DNA of 64,000 nucleotides. Source: Gyrodactylus bullatarudis (Eukaryota > Platyhelminthes > Monogenea > Gyrodactylidea > Gyrodactylidae). The position numbers and the translations under genes are program-made. The DNA lies in contig SSNU01000075.1 of the NCBI GenBank assembly GCA_012064415.1, forward strand, positions 880,686 through 944,685. The letters are read 5' to 3'. The notes under the pieces were generated by a model. That model was given only the letters and a program-made list of their open reading frames with translations. It was not told the origin of the DNA and searched no databases. Below are positions 36,522 through 47,806 of the stretch, piece after piece. Every line of letters starts with the position of its first letter. Position 1 is the stretch's first letter.

Positions 36522-39500
36522 TCAGTTATATTGAATAAAGTAATCCTTTGTAAAGTCGATTATATTCTCAGGTTTCATACAAATCAGGGCACTCAAATAA
36601 TCGATAACAATTTTTTCGATAATCGGATTTTGACTAAAGTAATCGTTGGCCTTAGAGATGACGGTTTCCTTGAGGAAATGGCATTTGGCCAGCATTTGCA
36701 AATCTTTTTTCCAGTCAAATTCTATCTGATCAGCTTTAATACAGTGTATGTATTCCACTAAAGGAAAGAAAAATATTAAAATCAACACTTGAAATTTAGC
36801 CAGATTGTGCAAAATATTTTTGAATTTTTCAAACATTTGAGCACAATATTTATTCCCAGGCAGGAGTATATTAAGGTTCCAATGATGTATTTCAAAATAA
36901 TTATCTTTCTAGATTAGGAAATATATATGGATGTTTCAAGATATTTATGTACTGAAAAAGTTGTCTAGCTCAGTCTGCATCAGTAAAATATCTTGTCAGT
37001 GTGCTTTCTTATTAACAATAACTCTGTGAATCATTTTTATATTCTCTGAAGGAGTTCGGAACGGTTAAATACTAATATTCAGGATCAAAACTAGACAAAT
37101 AAATCGAATATGGCTATTGTAGTTCAACGAAAATCGCGGCAAATTACCGCGGAGAAAAATTACCTAAATTATTAAAAACATCAGCTTATAGATTTGAAAG
37201 ATTTTTTGAAGAAAATCTGGGGCCAAATTCGAATTTTTGGTCACATTTTGAGCCGATTGAACGCATATTAATAACGATTTGAAAATTCAGGCATTTTAGA
37301 TTGAATTTTTTTGAAATTGTTTACACCAATATCCTTAAGGAAGAGTTGCATTCTTAAGCCTGGCAAGTTTGACTAATAAAGAATATCTAGACCGGAGTGG
37401 TGTATTAAATTATTTTAAAAGAATTTTTCGGAAATATTACCTCATGTTTGATACGAAAATGAAAAAAAAGTCTCTAGAGACTCTAGAGATCTAAAAAATG
37501 ACCAGTAGCTGGATTCGAGAGATCTACTGCTACTGTCAGCTTACGAATGGAGGGGCTACCTTGGTTTTGATCATACCAGCTGTAATTTTATTTATCAAAT
37601 TACCGAAATTACATCAAGGTCAATCGTGAAAATGGGCAAGGGATAAAATCCTCCCGCTCAATCGATGGTTTGACTATATTTTACAATAAGACTTACAGAT
37701 TTGAGCTTTATTTGGGAATCTATCCATCGATAACTCGATGTTGGTGTCGATATTTTTCTCAATAACCATTTGACCACTTTGACTGTGGAAACTTTCAATC
37801 GTCCTGACGTCGGCCAAATCTTTAGAAATCTTTTTACGGAGTAATGAATAGCAAGTCTCTGTTTCCCCATTGAGTTCTTTAACCTGTTCACCATTAGGTA
37901 TCTGTAATATTTTGTAAATTAATTGAGAATATTTTAGCCAATCAGAGCAAAGCAGCTTCAAGATAATCTTTTATTGGCAAAATAAATCCCGATTAGAAGT
38001 TTTTACGGTATTACACTGAAAATAATGATTCATTGCATCATGTAAGACTTACAAAGAAAATTTGTTCTTGCTTAAAGTTTTCATTGAATGAAATTCCGGA
38101 GATGTAAAGTTTTTCACTCAAAAAGGCATATAATCGAAGAAGAACGGCTTCGGACGAGGCGGAAATGTAATCATTCAAAGATTCCAAGCTGATCTCGTGA
38201 TTTTCAAAGGAGATCAACTTCTCATCCTCGTAGAGTTCACACAGAAACATATTACAATCGAGTGAGAATGTGATTTTCTTGCGAAGCTTCTTTCCATCCT
38301 TCTAAAAATGGGGTGGGTAAATAAAGACATGAGAAACTGAACATTTTTTGTGAGGTCCCATTTTTTGAACTTTGCGTTGAAAAGTTTTACTAATATCAAA
38401 AATAGGAGAGGGATCAAAAGTTGATTTTTAGGATCACGGTTTATCAAAGAAATCAAATATGCTGAATCAGAGTTTTAAAATCCCACAATCATCGTGGGTT
38501 TCTTGATCATATTGCCTACTTGAAAATCGATGTAGAGTTGATGATTCAAGATACGAAATTGTCTTTTTATGGTAAAAATCGGGTTTTCTGTCTAATTGTG
38601 ATCCTAAAAACCAACTTATGATCACTCTTTGCTTTGAAATCTGCAAAATTTTTCAAAAGAATGGGAATTTGGCGCTAAATCAAGATTTGAGGAATGCCAT
38701 AATTTCCTTAAAAATTTAGTTTTTCTAAATTATTTTTCTTCATATGGTAAAATATTTGAATTAGTTTTATCGAATAGCTGACGTTGCAATTCTGAAAAGA
38801 CAAAGATGATCTGCAAAAAATTCTCTATTTTTTGGGTGAATAAAACTTTATTTTCGTCGGTTCTCTTCGGACCAAACACCGACTTGTTATTATATTTATA
38901 TATGAAAATTTAGAGAACATTATAAAATCTGGCCAATAGAATTTATTCAACCGTTCGCAACCAATGAGAGGAGAGGAGTGTCTAAGCCCTCGGGACTGTG
39001 AATAATTCATCTAACGGTTGAATGAATTCTATTGGCCAGATTTTATAATTTTCTCTAAATTTTCAAATAAATAAATATAACAAGTCGTTGTTTGGTCCAA
39101 AGAGAACCAAAGATCTCAATCCTAGCATGACTTTCAATCAGCAACCTCAGAAGATTTACGAGGAAATAAGGCAACTCATGTCAACCAAAAAATCTTCATT
39201 TCCTTGACGAAAAGTTTCAGTTTTTTTAATCAAAATGGCAAAAGGGCTACTATTAGAACTTACAACTTCATGGTAGTCGACAAGCTGTTCCTTCGTGGAG
39301 AGGTCATGGTTGACAATCCCGACGATATGGGTAGTCTTCTTGACATTGTCACTTCTTTCAACAGTCTTTTTGTAGACTTTAAGAAGGCTTTCGGAAAATT
39401 CAAATATTTTAACCTATCAAGTATTGAGACAAATGAAAAACAAAACTTGCTGTGGTCTCAATTTCAAGATTGGCACTCTTGTGCGATAACTTGTCACAAT

Positions 39501-39618
39501 AGTAGAGATTCTTTAGGAATATCTTGTCTATTCGAGGAGAAATCTAGATAAGATGGAGAATTGAAAACTTGCCAAAGGAGTTTTTGAAGTCTCTAAACCT
39601 TGTCTCATTTACGTTCAT
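36522..39618 (-). CDS. CATIP: CATIP-like ciliogenesis protein (5' end tentative)
   Basis: Well supported exons: 39,264-39,413, 38,053-38,301, 37,697-37,901 and 36,522-36,757 (279 codons, all in phase). Tentative first exons 39,569-39,618 and 39,447-39,510 would give 317 aa in total, but their donors (GTTTTC, GTTTTG) are weak. Recognisable blocks in order: FEFSESLLKVY near the start, STKEQLVDYHEV, then ISLESLNDYISASSEAVLLR in the middle. At the C-terminus are FDWKKDLQMLAKCHFLKE and a docking-like segment ALICMKPENIIDFTKDYF, like the RIIa-type end of CATIP. In vertebrates CATIP binds TTC17 and promotes actin polymerisation for cilium assembly. The 939- and 962-bp introns contain a decayed repeat and a foldback element. 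It diverges from the GT92 gene with about 430 bp between starts. Confidence 0.72.
37030..37300 (-). repeat. Decayed abundant repeat in a CATIP-like intron
   Basis: Contains ATATTCAGGATCAAAACTAG followed by ACAAATAAATCG, a diverged match to the motif at 14,861-14,900 and 62,075-62,110. Sits in the 939-bp intron before the last exon. Confidence 0.5.
38858..39109. mobile_element. Foldback element in a CATIP-like intron
   Basis: Arms 38,858-38,955 and 39,013-39,109 are inverted with about 85-90% identity around a 57-bp centre (TTCTCTTCGGACCAAACACC against GGTTTGGTCC on the other side). The outer flank GAATAAAACTTTATTTTCGT plus CGGTTCTCTTC parallels AACGTTTTATTTCGCTGGGT plus CTCTTC in the gene B element, so the two look like members of one family. 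Confidence 0.75.
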
Positions 39619-40047
39619 ATTTCTTTTTGAATGAAATGAGTAATATCAAGAGAGATCGGCAGAGTCAATATTAGCTTATTATTCATTGATTGTTTGAACA
39701 TTCGCAAATGTAACGTTAATCATTAAATGCGAGAAAAATGAAGAGTAGTAATTATAACGAATAGTATGATAGAAATAAGGCATTATTTGTAGGCCAATGA
39801 AATTGCGTAAGAGTGGCTGAGCCAATCAGAGGAGAGTTTGATATAATATTCATAAAATATTGAATGATGAAAATTATTCTTGTATCATACAATTAAAAAA
39901 GATACACATTTTGTAAAATTTAATATTAACTCAGCATTGTTTCCATCGAGACTGAAAGGAGAAACAATTCTTGGTCATTAATTTTACAGACAAGAGTGGA
40001 TGTTATACAGCCATGTTAACGGCGTCAGGATATTGATAGAATAAAAC
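39619..40047. promoter_or_regulatory. Divergent intergenic region between CATIP-like and GT92 genes
   Basis: About 430 bp between the tentative start of the minus-strand CATIP-like gene and the ATG of the plus-strand GT92 gene. It would hold both promoters. No unambiguous core element is visible. Confidence 0.35.
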
Positions 40048-41469
40048 ATGCAACAACTCAAGGCCAAGTTGTTGGTGTCATTACTGATTTTGATATCATT
40101 GGGCGTTATCAATTTAATTTATTTATACAACAAAGTGGATTTCACGACAGACAAGGGCGGCCATATTCCTAGCTTGATTGAGTTTATACCGGGTCAAAGG
40201 ATAAAGAATGATTCGTCGGAAGAAGTAGAGAAACGATTCAGGTTTATCGTTAAACAGAGTGCCTCACTAAAAAGACTGATAAATTATCAAGTGTGTAAGA
40301 GGCATTGGAAGAACATGATGGACTCGACTTTGATAGCCATCATAAGATCAAGGAGTATTTTTGTCTATTCAGCCTATTTAGATGAATATAACGAGGCTGA
40401 GGATTACTTTTATACAATACGTGTTTTTATATATCAGAGAAAAAATGTAACGGAGAAGGTTTACGGGAAATTCTTTAGTGACGACCAGCGTTTACTTCAG
40501 CTGGCCATGCCAATAGAGATAAAGAGGTTGAATGGAGTCTCGGACGACTCTTGGGATGGTTTCATAGCGGCATTCCGAATTGAAAGAGAGAAACTGGACA
40601 ACATCAGACCTTGTGTAATTGGAATTTGGACTAAAAATTATGCAGAGATTGTTTTGCCAATTCGTAGGACTAGTTTTATAAAGAAAATAGTTAATAACCT
40701 AATTTGTGTAATGCCAAATGCAAGGACAGAGGTGATAACACCGGCCAAGTTGACGGAGTTTCTTGCAGTAACCAGGGCAATTGGTGTTGACAAGATAATT
40801 GCCTATGTGGGAGATGAGTCACCGTGGTATCTCAAGCAGATCTTGGCGAGTAAAGATAAGATTCAAGAGATTGACCTCATACGTTGGTCTCCGCCAAAGG
40901 GTGAACTCAAAGTGGAAGATGAGATCTTTCTCAAGAATGAATGTCTTTACCGTGGTATGGCCGAGGCGAAGTTCATTTCATTTCTAACCTATGATCAGAT
41001 AATCACACCGAGCTACAACTTTGGTTCGCTAACGGAAGCTTTTGATCAATTTTTCCAAATGCACCCGAAATCGCAGATTGCTTGTTTCCCTAGAGTTTAC
41101 TATCCTAAGAGTTTAATCTCGAATCAGGATACAAAGGCGAGAAATGTATTTATCAAATATGAGACTAGAAAGAGGTGTAAATATCTGGATCCGGATCAGG
41201 AAACTTGCATAGTTCGTTCAGACGGAATTGAATATATCACCGAAAAAGGTCCAATACCGAGGTTGAAAGCTAACCATGAAGTAAAAGTAACAAGGGAAGG
41301 CCTGGCCAAATATGCAATAAGTCGATTTTATCAAGACCCCAACAAAGGATCCCTTTGTAACCTTGTATATGAGAGGAATTTTGAGGTGGACAATTCAATT
41401 GAACGTTTTATAAATCGAAAGGTTATCAGGCGACTCCAGAGGAAAATTGAAATGTTGAAAAAGTATTAG
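40048..41469 (+). CDS. GT92 (DUF23) family glycosyltransferase-like type II membrane protein
   Basis: Single-exon frame of 473 aa. An N-terminal signal anchor (about 8-28, KLLVSLLILISLGVINLIYL) predicts a Golgi type II membrane protein with a luminal catalytic domain. The GT92 pattern is clear in the second half: NLICVMPNARTEVITPAKL (about 220), LAVTRAIGVDKIIAYVGDE, QEIDLIRWSPP, ECLYRGMAEAKFISFL, then NHEVKV (about 410). Family members transfer galactose or related sugars to glycans. The expected metal-binding block, typically DLDEF after the CLYR motif, reads TYDQI here, so activity or donor choice may differ. A polyadenylation signal AATAAA follows within 15 bp of the stop. No introns, unlike the neighbours. 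Confidence 0.82.
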   Translation: MQQLKAKLLVSLLILISLGVINLIYLYNKVDFTTDKGGHIPSLIEFIPGQRIKNDSSEEVEKRFRFIVKQSASLKRLINYQVCKRHWKNMMDSTLIAIIRSRSIFVYSAYLDEYNEAEDYFYTIRVFIYQRKNVTEKVYGKFFSDDQRLLQLAMPIEIKRLNGVSDDSWDGFIAAFRIEREKLDNIRPCVIGIWTKNYAEIVLPIRRTSFIKKIVNNLICVMPNARTEVITPAKLTEFLAVTRAIGVDKIIAYVGDESPWYLKQILASKDKIQEIDLIRWSPPKGELKVEDEIFLKNECLYRGMAEAKFISFLTYDQIITPSYNFGSLTEAFDQFFQMHPKSQIACFPRVYYPKSLISNQDTKARNVFIKYETRKRCKYLDPDQETCIVRSDGIEYITEKGPIPRLKANHEVKVTREGLAKYAISRFYQDPNKGSLCNLVYERNFEVDNSIERFINRKVIRRLQRKIEMLKKY

Positions 41470-41851
41470 AGAGAATAAATTTTTTATTTTTATGAGAAAA
41501 AATCAAGTGGACACCAGATCAATATTGTTTTAAGTGACCTACAAGAATGAAAATCTTCAAAAGTACATGAATTTTTCTTTTAAAACGTAGTTAGATCACA
41601 AGTATGTTTGAAGAGATTTTCTTGACTTATGGTGTTCATGTGAGTATAGCTATCGAGTTTCAGGATTTTTTTTTGTTTAAATTCTACTTTAAAGTAGTTT
41701 GATGAATTCTGTTTCATTTTCATTACATTCAAAACCTAGATAATAGTATTGTAGATGATATAAGGAGGTTTGAATAAAAAAATTTATTTAAAAAATCAGG
41801 AAAATCCTTTCATATTGAGATTGATAAATAAATAAAATAATGAGTTATATC

Positions 41852-44800
41852 CTAGAAGCAAGAATAATCTTCTAAGGAGGCAATCAACTTGCCAGTAGCG
41901 ATTGAATCATATATCCATTTTGGTGGTATGAAAATTATGTCTGACTTAACTTCGATAGCCTACAAAAGAAATGCAATCATGATTATTATGATCCAAATTT
42001 TAAGTGAGGCCTCGAAAATAGTACCAAAACATGGCATATGCTCTAGCAATATCAAAAGCCATGAACTGTAAATTTTATTTCTTCATGTCTTGGCCCCCGC
42101 TCTCGAAAAATAGACTTTTCGAATTTATGCGTTCGTTTGATAGAAAATAAGAGAAGATGTCAAATTTTTAAATTTACGCCATCATTTTTCAATGAATTTT
42201 ACTACGAAAAATGATGAATTTTGAATTATTGGACAACCTTTAATCCTTTCGGATCAGACTTTCATATCAGATTAATATTAAACATTCTGAATACACTCTG
42301 AAAAAATCCGGTCAATTTGGGGAAAAATTGACGATTCTAGGGAAAATGGGAAATGGCATATAAGAACGTGAAAATTTTTTAATCTAATTTTCGAATACGG
42401 CAATTATAGAGCATAAAGAATCTATTTGAAGCATGAAATAGAAAAGTGTCTGGGGAAAAAATATTTGTCTTTCTCTTATTTTTGGTTTCATGAGAAAATT
42501 CTATGATTTAAATTCGAGAGTGAAACTCACAGCTTGAAATTCTTCGTCCCATGGGCCAGAGGCGACAAAGTAGTTCATGTTTTCCGAGATCTCCGGAGAG
42601 AATTGCCTGAATGGAAGGAGTTGAAAACAAATATTAATTGAAAAGTACAAAGGAGAAAGACTTATGAGCTTACCCTGAATGTTGTAAGATTCTTGTGATA
42701 ATTTCCTTTCTCTCATCGCCAATGACCAGAGTCTTGTGAAGGTAAAATTTTAGATTATTAAAAATCGGTTTTGTTTCTTTCACTTTTTTGGGCTTATCCG
42801 TCTTTGGTTTAGATGCTTTTTTCTGTCTAAACAAAAAAAATCAATTTTTATCAAGACCCATCAGTCATGTCTCAAATTGTTTAATTTTTCATCACGGAAA
42901 TTTGAAAATTTGTAATTATGTTGTAAGTCCGGATCTGAATTACTTTTTTTGGCTTTAAAACTGGCTATCTTTAAAGCCTCAGCAAATAGGTTTTTCAAAT
43001 ATTTGACTACATCAACCTCCTTCAAAGAAAAAGTTTTGTGTTCCCCACTGGTGGGAAAATAGAACTTTAAGAAAACGCTCAAGAATAATTATTCCCCCTC
43101 TTCTCGAATTACAGCCCCTTATAAATTAATAATTTCAATAATAATAATTGCAATAATAATGCAATAAAACGAGCCCGTGTCTAAGCAAAAATACAACTGT
43201 TCTGTATCAATTTCATTCAATCTTCAAAGTGAATTTTTTTATTCCTTATTGGTCAATAAATACCAAACATACAAACAAAAAGCCTTGCTTTCTCAAATAC
43301 ACTTCCAAGTAGTCACGATATTTAACAATAAATTTTTAAAAGGATAGAGAGGAGAGGGTAATTTTCCACATAAAGTACACAGGTCGTACTGTAAGGTAAA
43401 ATCATTTTCTTCAAACGAAATCAAATATTAAAATTTCGAACCCGTTGAACCCTACGTGGTTTTGTCTATAGGAACGAAGAAAATTTTTGATTTAACTCAG
43501 ATGTTATTGGATGATTTTTTTAAATCAATCAGGATAAAGGACTTAGGTTTTATCATATGAATGGGTACATTATGTTCAGAATACTAGATTCAACAAGACA
43601 AAAATATAATTTCATCGAATATTCCATTGTAAATGCCAATAAATAAACCATTATTGAAGAAGTGACTTTTTTATGAAATTATTGCTACTTTCTGGCCGGA
43701 CTAAATAAATGACTCAAAAGTTATGAAGGGATTAAAAAGATAGACTTACTTAATTTCAACTTCTTCGTCAGTGTCAACATCATAGGGATTCTGGTTCTCT
43801 TCATCACTTCTACTTGGTGATGGGGAAGACTCTTCATGATTGGACGAAGATGACGAGTTGACAGGTTGATAATTCGAATCACGATCATCGTCCAAGTTGT
43901 CTTCACTGTCTGATCCAGACTCAATAATGGGGTTGAATCTTTGGAAACGGGAATCCAATGGACTGGCAGCTCGGCCGACACGATAATTCCTCCAAGATTC
44001 CATTTTCTTACTCCGGAAAGAGTCCTTTATCCATTTATCAGAGACGATAATACTCTTTCCCACTGCTTCGGTAAATTTTGGCGTATTCTTGAAAGCACAT
44101 CTAAAAGAAATTAATTTTTTTTTAATTTTGAGACAAGAGTTTTACAAGATTTAAAATACGTATGAGGCAGGCAGGTTTGAATTAGCAATAAATTTACTTT
44201 TCAACGTTATTTTTTGTAAGCGATAGGGGGACCATGACAAGACCTGGGGTACAATAAATCTATCATTTAACTCAACTTCTCAAATTCATAAATTAAATTC
44301 AAAAATTTTGTTGTTCTGATGCCCATAAATCCCGTTTTCCCAAAAAGATGAGGATATGTAGTGAAGGGATTTTAAATAACTATCAGAATAATTCCAGTGA
44401 AATTTCGAGGGATGGTAGAGGTTGATGTGAAAGTAAGAAATATCAAAGAAAAATTTTTTTCAACGTTTTCGAGTAATTTGACATTTAGTACTAAAAAAAT
44501 GAGTCAAATTTTACCCTATAGTGTTTTTATTTCTCAATCAATATTCATAAAAGATATACCATTTAGAAGAGCAGAAAATTTGCTACAATCCCTTGCCTGA
44601 CCACTTTGAGCTTCGACCTATAAATTCCGAGATATTTACAATAATAGTGAAATTTGTTCGATAATTGAAGAAAATATGAAAAAATTCAAAAGCTTTTTTA
44701 GATCCTTTACCAATGGCCCAGAAAATTTTCCTTCAAATACTAGATAGTGTAATGGTTGAATTTTATTTTGATGCTTTTAAATTTCCAAAAAAGTCTCTTA

Positions 44801-46404
44801 TATGGCCTAAATTTGTGAAAATGCGTACAATTTTACGGATTTTTAAAATTTGCAATTTGTGATGTGAATGAACTTAAAATAAATTTTGAGAAGAAATTGT
44901 AAATTCTTCCGTTTAAGTACATGTGTAAAATTCATTCGCATCAAATTTTTATCTTGAAATGGCATCTTCAAATGTTTCTTCCAGGAACCAGTGCTCAATT
45001 AATAGATCTGAATTCTGCATCATCTGTGGATTTAGAAATCCAATTCAAAAATTAGTCAATTAAAACTTGTCAATTTATTATAACTGGGACATATCTTTCA
45101 TTTTGTGATGTCACCTCCTATTCTTGAGTATTCAAGAATTTCTTCTTCTCTCTCCTATCATGGTAACTTTTTTTATGTTCTAAATATTTTCTATAGGATA
45201 ATAAATTATTGGGTACGAAAATGGAGCCAGCCTTAGAATTTTAAAATTATCATCTTCAATGCCCTCCTTCCTGTTGCAAACTCAAGAAAACAAATGTTGA
45301 GAATAGACACATACAAACAAAAAGTATTCTACGTTCTATGCAAGCCCCCTAATTTTCAACCAATCATATTTCAATTAGTATTTAACCTTGTAAGACGTAA
45401 AAACCACCCCTGTTTTACTGTACTTAGTTTTGTCTTATTTTCGTCGGTAAAAGGTATAGATATCTAAAACCAATTAATGTAGAAGCTTACACAAGATGAG
45501 TACACTGGTCAGTCCAATTATTTGAGTACTTGGCCCCCAATTGCAAAGCCATTTCCCTCAGTTGACTACGCATGGGGTTCTGATAACCAGACAGCGAAAA
45601 TAAGACTCCTTCCAATGGTTTCTGGTCAGTTTCAATGTTTCTCTTCTTAGGTTTTGGGGATCCATAGGAAATAGCTGATGTGTCCAATAACCTCTTAGAA
45701 CGATTATCTTGGGAAGAGGAGGATAAGGTGGTGACTTTCTCAACAGCCCTGTTGTTATTTGACTCTTTAATTTTAGCCTTCATGGTCTCAATTAGCTTCT
45801 GAGATTGTTCAGGTAGAACTGGCAGGGTTTTGGGTTTATCTTCTACTGCTTTCGGAGTTTCTACTGGAGGTAATTCACTCTTTGAGTAGAATTTAATAAA
45901 GGAAAGACCGAATTTCAGATGCCGACTAAATGGCTGTGAGCAGATTATTTTAACAACGTTATACTCATGATTGGAAACTGTTTTATTAAACGATTCTTGC
46001 GTGAAAATCTTAACTTTGTTCAGATTCCTCTCTTTATTCGATTCATCCGGTGACAAGAGTGACGTAGCAGGGATAAGACATTTGAAGGAATTCTCCGGAT
46101 CCTCAGCTGAGTCTGCAGACTTTTTGACGTGAACTTCAAATAGGGCTGTTCCATTATTTCCAATGTCAATTCTATGGAATTTGAATGATTTCTCAAACTA
46201 AATAAGGGTTAATCTTGTTAATCAGAAGCAAACTTTGAATTCAATTGAACAAGGTTTACAATGATTTTCCGAGACTTGCCATTTACCCATTGAATTATTT
46301 GGATCAATTAAATTGGAGGCAGGAAAACTCTGGTATAAGATATATTAAATTACTTCACACTCATCACTGACGCTAATTAAATAGGCTGGGACCTCTTCGG
46401 GCAT
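41852..46404 (-). CDS. XRCC1: XRCC1 single-strand break repair scaffold
   Basis: Eight exons, 524 aa: 46,354-46,404; 46,234-46,329; 45,491-46,197; 43,750-44,100; 43,011-43,047; 42,674-42,822; 42,531-42,606; 41,852-41,959. Exon 5 and its donor are the least certain part, chosen because they keep phase. The N-terminal domain (1-150) reads MPEEVPAYLISVSDECESFP, FKFHRIDIGNNG and IICSQPFSRHLKFGLSFIKF, matching the polymerase-beta-binding domain. BRCT1 (about 240-330) has FSLSGYQNPMRSQLREMALQ and VSDKWIKDSF. An acidic Ser-rich linker follows (SGSDSEDNLDDD, YDVDTDEEVEI), like the CK2/PNKP-binding region. BRCT2 (about 425-524) has GDERKEIITRIL and FIPPKWIYDS and would bind DNA ligase III. Introns 1 and 2 are 24 and 36 nt. 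The gene converges on GT92. Confidence 0.9.
42110..42420 (-). repeat. Decayed dispersed repeat in the last XRCC1 intron
   Basis: The block around TTTTTCAATGAATTTTACTACG (about 42,187) followed by a GGAAAAATTGACGATTCTAG-like stretch recurs at 63,135-63,220 and, more diverged, near 61,700-61,740 and 810. It accounts for much of the 571-bp intron. Confidence 0.5.
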
Positions 46405-46850
46405 GAATATAAAATACTTAACGAAAGAGATTGCTATTTATTTTTAAATTAGATTTGAAAATTTATTTTTCAAATACTTGATTCAAATAAGATAAAAAAA
46501 TTTCAAGAGTTGTTTAAGCCAATAAGCTGTGCTTTTTCAAATTTGATTCAAGTGACTTGCTAAGCCTAATTTAAAAAGCCCATAATTTACAAGTTATAGT
46601 ATAACTGTGATAATTATTTCAAGTTTGGAAAATTTCGAATACTTCTTTAATTCGGAATCTTTCAAGGATTTACCTGGAATTTAATAGAATCTCTGATGAT
46701 AGAATGCATATTATTCATTAAACTAAAATCATTTTTGATAAAGCAAATATTTGTAGCAAAGAATGTTATCATTGATTTAATACGGTAAAAAATTTTTTTC
46801 ATCTTTAATAAATATGTTAATACTTAAGGTATATAATTTACAAAATTTGA
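46405..46850. other. Spacer between XRCC1 and the SLC35A gene
   Basis: 446 bp, very A/T-rich, upstream of XRCC1 and downstream of the transporter gene on the same strand. No gene or clear repeat recognised. Confidence 0.5.
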
Positions 46851-47806
46851 TCATCTCTTAAGTTGATTTGTCTGATTTTCTCTGCTTGAATTGTACAAAT
46901 ATAACGCCAAAATTGTCAAGACTGAGCCAATAATAAAATTCATCGTCATAGTGAATTCAAATAGAAAAACGCTCAAAAAGGATGTCAATAAAATAGACAG
47001 AGAGGTTGCGAATACCTAAACAAATAAATAAAATCTAGGCTTACTTTTTGAATGTTATCTGTATATTTGATAACCAAAGCAACAAGAAAACCTCCAAGTG
47101 ATTGCGATAAAATCAAGAGTCCCACACTTAGATCGAATCCAACGAATATATCAGTCTTGATTATCATTGGAGCATTGAGTAGTAGACCAAAGAATAAACT
47201 TGAAATCGATAACTCAACATTATATTCCCAAATGTTCTTCTCTGAATCTTTAAGCAATATTTCATAGAGCACAGCTGCCAGACCAGAGGTTATTGAACAA
47301 ACTGCAACACATCCTGCTCCGAGAGGTAAATTCTTGTTAGATTTTGAATCATCCCTAGCACTTTCGTCAATCTGAAGAGTTGAGAAGCAGACACCGGCAA
47401 AAAGAATAAGCAACGACACCCATTGAAAAACCTTGATGTCTTTGCGGACAATGATGAAGCTAAAAATTGCTGTTGTCAAAATTTTCGACTGGTACAAAAC
47501 TTGAAATACAGCAGCTTCGAGATTGCTTACTGCGTAGAATAATAGAATGTTCTGAATAAAGTAGAGCAATGCAATAAACGTTGTCTTAATGAATTCTTTA
47601 GGGTTTTTGACAATCTTATTGTGTAGATCTCTCTTTTGATAAATTACGATGAATAAACTAGTGAGGAACTTGATAATTTCTGAGAGTGTAATCGTTAGGG
47701 GTATATTGTATTTTGGGCCTGGTTTAATGCGTGTATATCTAGCGAGCAAAGCAGAAATCGATGATTGAATAACGAGGAGTATAAAATAAACTAAATTGAT
47801 CCCCAT
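46851..47806 (-). CDS. SLC35A-family nucleotide-sugar transporter
   Basis: Two exons (47,045-47,806 and 46,851-47,015) with a 29-nt intron give 308 aa with about ten hydrophobic segments. Family signatures: LLARYTRIKPGPKY near the start, FIQNILLFYAVSNLEAAVFQ and VLYQSKILTTAIFS in the middle, LGGFLVALVIKYTDNIQK then VFATSLSILLTSFLSV across the splice site. SLC35A proteins exchange UDP-galactose, UDP-GlcNAc or CMP-sialic acid for UMP/CMP across the Golgi membrane. Which sugar cannot be read from sequence. The protein ends NQTNQLKR, a short cytosolic tail. Reading through the intron gives a premature stop, so splicing is required. It would supply donor sugars for Golgi enzymes such as the nearby GT92 protein, but the proximity is not evidence of a pathway link. 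Confidence 0.92.

Noticed and set aside
39204..39551. Plus-strand open frame of 115 codons
   Set aside because: It is antisense to the best-supported 5' exon of the CATIP-like gene (39,264-39,413), which has homology and splice sites on the minus strand.
41889..42071. Plus-strand open frame of 60 codons
   Set aside because: Overlaps, in antisense, the last XRCC1 exon, which completes the second BRCT domain.
43721..43981. Second minus-strand frame overlapping XRCC1 exon 4
   Set aside because: Wrong frame. The BRCT1 and acidic linker reading is unambiguous in the other frame.
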